Shown piece by piece: positions 5,712 to 8,598 of a stretch of 8,598 nt of DNA; position 1 is the stretch's first letter; each line of letters opens with the position of its first letter. Source of the DNA: Alphaproteobacteria bacterium (GTDB lineage Bacteria; Pseudomonadota; Alphaproteobacteria; Micropepsales; Micropepsaceae); the NCBI GenBank assembly GCA_025935155.1, contig JAICVV010000065.1, forward strand, positions 1-8,598, read 5' to 3'. The position numbers and the translations under genes are program-made. The notes under the pieces were generated by a model. That model was not told where the DNA came from and ran no database searches. It was given only the letters and a program-made list of their open reading frames with translations.

Positions 5712-8099
5712 TCAGAATTGCTTCAACAGCCGGTCGAGGTAATCCAGTTCCTCTTGCGGACGCCCGCGCTCTTCTGCGCGGCGGCGCAATTCCCTGAGGA
5801 TGTTCCGCGCACGCGCCATTTGCGATTTGTCAGGGAGTTTCGTCTGGCTGCCAAAGCTCGGTCCGCGGCCGCCATTCTCCCGTCCCAGTGGATCTTCGTT
5901 GCCGGCTTCGCCCGATTTCCCATTTTCCTGCTGCTGCATCAGCTTTTGCGCCAGCTGGCCCGCACCTTTGCGCATGGCATCCAGCGCATTGCGCTCGGCT
6001 TGAGTCGCATTGTCGAGCGAATGCTCTTCAAGCTTGCCTTGCGCGTCGCCCATCTGCCTGCCGGCTTCGCCGAGGTCTTTGGCGCCGCCGCCGGCCTTCG
6101 GCCCCAGGCCCTGCATCAGCTTGTCCAGCTGCTGGCGCAAATCTCCCTGCTGCTGCGAAAGCCCTTTCGGGCCACCGGCCTGCGGGTCCGGATTGCCCTG
6201 CTGTTCGCGGAACGTCTTGTCGAGCAGCTGGCGCTGTCTTCCCATCAGATCGCCCAAGCCCTTCAATGCATCGCTCAGCGCCTTGTCGCCTTGTCCGCCG
6301 CTGCCACCCGAACGGGCAGTCATATGGAGATTTTCGAGCAGGTTTTGCAGCATGGCGAGAAGTTGCTGCGCCTGGGCGCGGTTGCCGCTCTGTGCCAGTT
6401 GCTGGATGGCGTTCAACAGTGCCTGCAGATCCTGCGGCTTCAGCACCTTGGCATTTTTCGGCGGTGCCGCGTTGGCGGGCGGCGGGTTCTGCGCCAGCAT
6501 CTGCAGATAGCGGTTCAGCGCCTGCTGATAGCGCTGCAGCAACGCGTCGATCAGCGGTTGCGGCGCGCCTTGCGCCAACGCCTGCGAAATCATCTGTTGC
6601 AAACGCCGCAATTCTTCTGCCGCGGACGAAAGCCCGCCGCGCTCAAGCGCGAGTGCCGTTTGCCACAGCAAATCCTGCACATGCGCGATTTCTTGCGCAC
6701 TGCGGGCGGTCCTCAATGCCCAGTAGGCAGCCCGAAGGGCGAGATAAACGCCTGTCTGATTCTGGAAGAAGGCGGCCGGCGCAATCGTAAGGGCATCCAA
6801 AGCCATGATGGCAGTCTTGCGGCCGGCACTTCCATCCAGAGAGAGTTTTTGCCGTTGCTCGACCAGTGCTCGCGCCAACGGATTTGTAAAAATCCGCTGG
6901 GGCAGCGTGAAGCGAACGGGCCTGCTGCGGCCGATATTGCCGATCGCGTCCCTCGCTTCCAGCGTGATCGTCACCGCAAGCCCGGCGTACGGATTGCCGG
7001 TCAAATCGCGATAAACGATATCGTTGACGACCTTTCCCGACGAGGAAAGTGGCAGTTCAACGATGAGCGGGTGCTGCTTCTTGACGTTTTGGACCGGGCG
7101 AATGACAGCGTGCGCAGAGGTGACGCCATAATCGTCTGCGGCCGTGATGGCGAACTTCACAGCATCGCGCACCGTGCGGCTGGGCGGCTGTGCGAAAGCG
7201 ACGGACGGCGCTTCGTCCGGTATTGCCCTGATGTGCCAGGCGGCCAATGTTTGCGTTCCCGTCAGAACGCGGAGCGTTTCGTCGCGCGTGACTTTCTGAT
7301 TGCTGGAGTACTCGTCGCCGCTCTCCGCAAATCCCGGTGCATTCGCGGGCCGCGGCGCCCAGGTCACCTGGGGACGAATTCTCCCGCCATGGACCCGAAG
7401 CGAAAGAGTGGAACCGGCGGGAACGGCTATGGTGTTATTCGTAACCGCGCGCGGCAAATAGATCGGCGCTTCGCCCGTATAGGCAGGCGGATCGATCCAT
7501 GCGTCGAGAGTCGCAAGCGGCGCGGCGTCGCCGGGCGTGAACGCGGCGGAAAGCCTGCTCCGCGCGTCTGTTCCGGCAATTGCAAGTCCGAGCAGGAGCA
7601 GCACCACAACGGCGTAGCGAAGATAGTATGGATCGTCCGCGGCAAGCGAGGCGTGCGGGACAACGAACTTCAAACGATAATGCCGCGCCAGCAGATCCCG
7701 CAAATGTGCCAGCCACAAGCCTTCGGCCCACTTGTCTCCAACGCCGGCCGCGATCAGATCGTCGCGCTCCGTGATGGGACGGTGTGTGAGTGCGCTTTCA
7801 CGCTCCAGCCGCCGGGCGGCATCAGCCCAGGTCGGGAGGCGAAATGTCTGAAATCTGGACCACAGATAATATCCAATGCCGCTAAACGCAGCGAGCAGGA
7901 TCAGTGCGTGAAGTACGCCGGGCAAATGCGGGAACACGCCGAGCAGGGCGAGCGCAACGAACGCGGCACCTATTCCACTCGCCGGCCACAGCCTTGACCA
8001 GATGCGTTCCCAGAGAAGGGCCGCGCGGGTGAGCGCGATGCGCTGCTCAATATTGCTATTCGAGCCAGCCGGGGATTCGATCGAGGCAGATAAGCTCAT
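5712..8099 (-). CDS. DUF4175/TIGR02302 family membrane protein with Gln-rich helical C-terminal half
   Basis: A 795-residue protein matching the alphaproteobacterial TIGR02302 (DUF4175) family, function unknown. Seen: N-terminal RAALLWERIWSRLWP, a pair of membrane helices at about 43-60 and 62-82, the segment PTWADAARRLERES with THRP at about 89-108, a third helix at about 161-176, then a beta-rich part (about 195-400) with DAWIDPPAYTGEAPIYLP and DEAPSVAF. From about 405 on it is mainly helical, turning Gln/Leu/Ala-rich at about 495-595 and Gln/Gly-rich at about 598-735. The end is the family-typical block DPLGRENGGRG, MARARNILRELRRR, EELDYLDRLLKQF. I chose ATG at 8099 (GAG five bases upstream) over an in-frame GTG at 8105. 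The start lies inside lysA, overlapping it by 44 bp, which suggests coupled translation. The orientation implies a large extracytoplasmic middle part, but this is inference. Confidence 0.92.
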   Translation of the reverse strand: MSLSASIESPAGSNSNIEQRIALTRAALLWERIWSRLWPASGIGAAFVALALLGVFPHLPGVLHALILLAAFSGIGYYLWSRFQTFRLPTWADAARRLERESALTHRPITERDDLIAAGVGDKWAEGLWLAHLRDLLARHYRLKFVVPHASLAADDPYYLRYAVVVLLLLGLAIAGTDARSRLSAAFTPGDAAPLATLDAWIDPPAYTGEAPIYLPRAVTNNTIAVPAGSTLSLRVHGGRIRPQVTWAPRPANAPGFAESGDEYSSNQKVTRDETLRVLTGTQTLAAWHIRAIPDEAPSVAFAQPPSRTVRDAVKFAITAADDYGVTSAHAVIRPVQNVKKQHPLIVELPLSSSGKVVNDIVYRDLTGNPYAGLAVTITLEARDAIGNIGRSRPVRFTLPQRIFTNPLARALVEQRQKLSLDGSAGRKTAIMALDALTIAPAAFFQNQTGVYLALRAAYWALRTARSAQEIAHVQDLLWQTALALERGGLSSAAEELRRLQQMISQALAQGAPQPLIDALLQRYQQALNRYLQMLAQNPPPANAAPPKNAKVLKPQDLQALLNAIQQLAQSGNRAQAQQLLAMLQNLLENLHMTARSGGSGGQGDKALSDALKGLGDLMGRQRQLLDKTFREQQGNPDPQAGGPKGLSQQQGDLRQQLDKLMQGLGPKAGGGAKDLGEAGRQMGDAQGKLEEHSLDNATQAERNALDAMRKGAGQLAQKLMQQQENGKSGEAGNEDPLGRENGGRGPSFGSQTKLPDKSQMARARNILRELRRRAEERGRPQEELDYLDRLLKQF

Positions 8100-8598
8100 C
8101 GTCACTCATTTTTGGACGCACAATGCTCCATTCTCCGCCTTTGACCATCACCTCAGCGGCGGGCGGCCGGGCATTGTAGGCCGAAGCCATCGCTGCGCCA
8201 TAGGCCCCGGCCATTTTGATCGCCACAAAATCACCGGCGTGGAGTCGCGGCAAGCTGTACGTTCCGAACAGATCGGAGGTCTCACAGATCGGGCCTACGA
8301 CATCATAAGTTTCATCATCCGCTTCATTGCCGGACCTCCCGCACACGATTGCGTGATGGGCGTCGTACAGCGCCGGGCGGAGGAAATCGTTCATGCCCGC
8401 ATCGATCACCGCAAATCGCTTGCTATCCCCTTCCTTGATATACACCACCCGCGAAACGAGAATGCCGGCACTGGCAGCAATCAGCCGTCCGGGTTCCAAA
8501 ATAAGTGAAACGGCAAGCTCGTCTGCAAGGCGGCGAACGGCTTCGGCATAGCGTGCAAAATCGGGCGCGCTGTTGTCATCATAATCGGCGCCAAGGCC
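8056..8598 (-). CDS. lysA: Diaminopimelate decarboxylase LysA, C-terminal part (cut by window edge)
   Basis: LysA is a PLP enzyme that decarboxylates meso-2,6-diaminopimelate to L-lysine, the last step of lysine synthesis. The visible 180 residues are the C-terminal part of a fold-type III decarboxylase; the N-terminus with the PLP lysine lies beyond 8598. Seen, numbering from the edge: GLGADY at 1-6 (end of the Gly-rich loop that holds the PLP phosphate), EPGR at 35-38, DAGMNDFLRPALYDAHH at 67-82, GPICETSD at 102-109 with the cysteine that reaches across the dimer to the partner active site, GAYGAAMASAYNARP at 131-145 with the substrate/PLP tyrosine. DAGMNDFLRP and YNARP separate LysA from arginine and ornithine decarboxylases. 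The frame is open to the edge. The last 44 bp overlap the start of the TIGR02302 gene, which follows in the same transcript. Confidence 0.95.
   Translation of the reverse strand, partial: GLGADYDDNSAPDFARYAEAVRRLADELAVSLILEPGRLIAASAGILVSRVVYIKEGDSKRFAVIDAGMNDFLRPALYDAHHAIVCGRSGNEADDETYDVVGPICETSDLFGTYSLPRLHAGDFVAIKMAGAYGAAMASAYNARPPAAEVMVKGGEWSIVRPKMSDDELICLDRIPGWLE

Noticed and set aside
5490..7997. 835-codon open frame on the plus strand, antisense to the TIGR02302 gene
   Set aside because: It runs opposite almost the entire TIGR02302 gene, its composition (Arg/Leu/Gln-rich, no recognisable domain) is what a GC-rich Gln/Leu-rich gene yields on its complementary strand, and the opposite-strand protein matches a known family end to end.
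1..8598. Search for CRISPR arrays, insertion sequences, phage genes, tRNA/rRNA and defence systems
   Set aside because: No spaced direct repeats, no transposase or integrase motifs, no terminal repeats and no tRNA-like cloverleaf were seen; gene content is housekeeping and compositionally even.

Overview
The window reads as an ordinary stretch of alphaproteobacterial chromosome. It is GC-rich, tightly packed and free of mobile DNA. Three things point to Alphaproteobacteria: the DUF4175/TIGR02302 protein directly behind lysA, the MJ0042-type zinc-ribbon membrane protein divergent from ftsE, and the order ftsE-ftsX-YdcF-plsC. The genus cannot be fixed from this sequence. I saw no tRNA, rRNA, CRISPR array, transposase or phage gene.

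Layout: (1) 28-615, minus: a small proline-rich protein with one membrane anchor and four cysteines, function unknown. (2) 747-1244, plus: a DUF2244 membrane protein, divergent from the first gene. (3) 1238-4968, minus: a five-gene run transcribed in the order ftsE, ftsX, YdcF/ElyC-like, plsC, truA. Four of the five adjacent gene ends are overlapping or nearly touching; the exception is a 74-nt gap before the YdcF-like gene. truA meets the DUF2244 gene tail to tail with a 7-bp overlap. (4) 5056-5442, plus: the zinc-ribbon membrane protein, 87 bp from ftsE. (5) 5443-5711: a 269-bp convergent intergenic region with several inverted repeats, including a likely terminator for the minus strand. (6) 5712-8099, minus: a large DUF4175/TIGR02302 membrane protein. 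(7) 8056-8598, minus: the C-terminal part of lysA, running off the right edge and overlapping the TIGR02302 start by 44 bp.

The common theme is the cell envelope. FtsEX is an ABC-type complex that controls peptidoglycan hydrolysis at division. PlsC makes phosphatidic acid for membrane lipids. YdcF/ElyC-like proteins are linked to envelope carbon-lipid and peptidoglycan metabolism. LysA makes lysine from meso-diaminopimelate, itself a peptidoglycan precursor. TruA (tRNA pseudouridine synthase) is the exception and is probably carried along in the operon.

I did not find a clear new system. The points most worth a second look are the structured 5443-5711 region, the uncharacterised glutamine-rich TIGR02302 protein and its long overlap with lysA, and the use of non-ATG starts in the middle of the fts operon.
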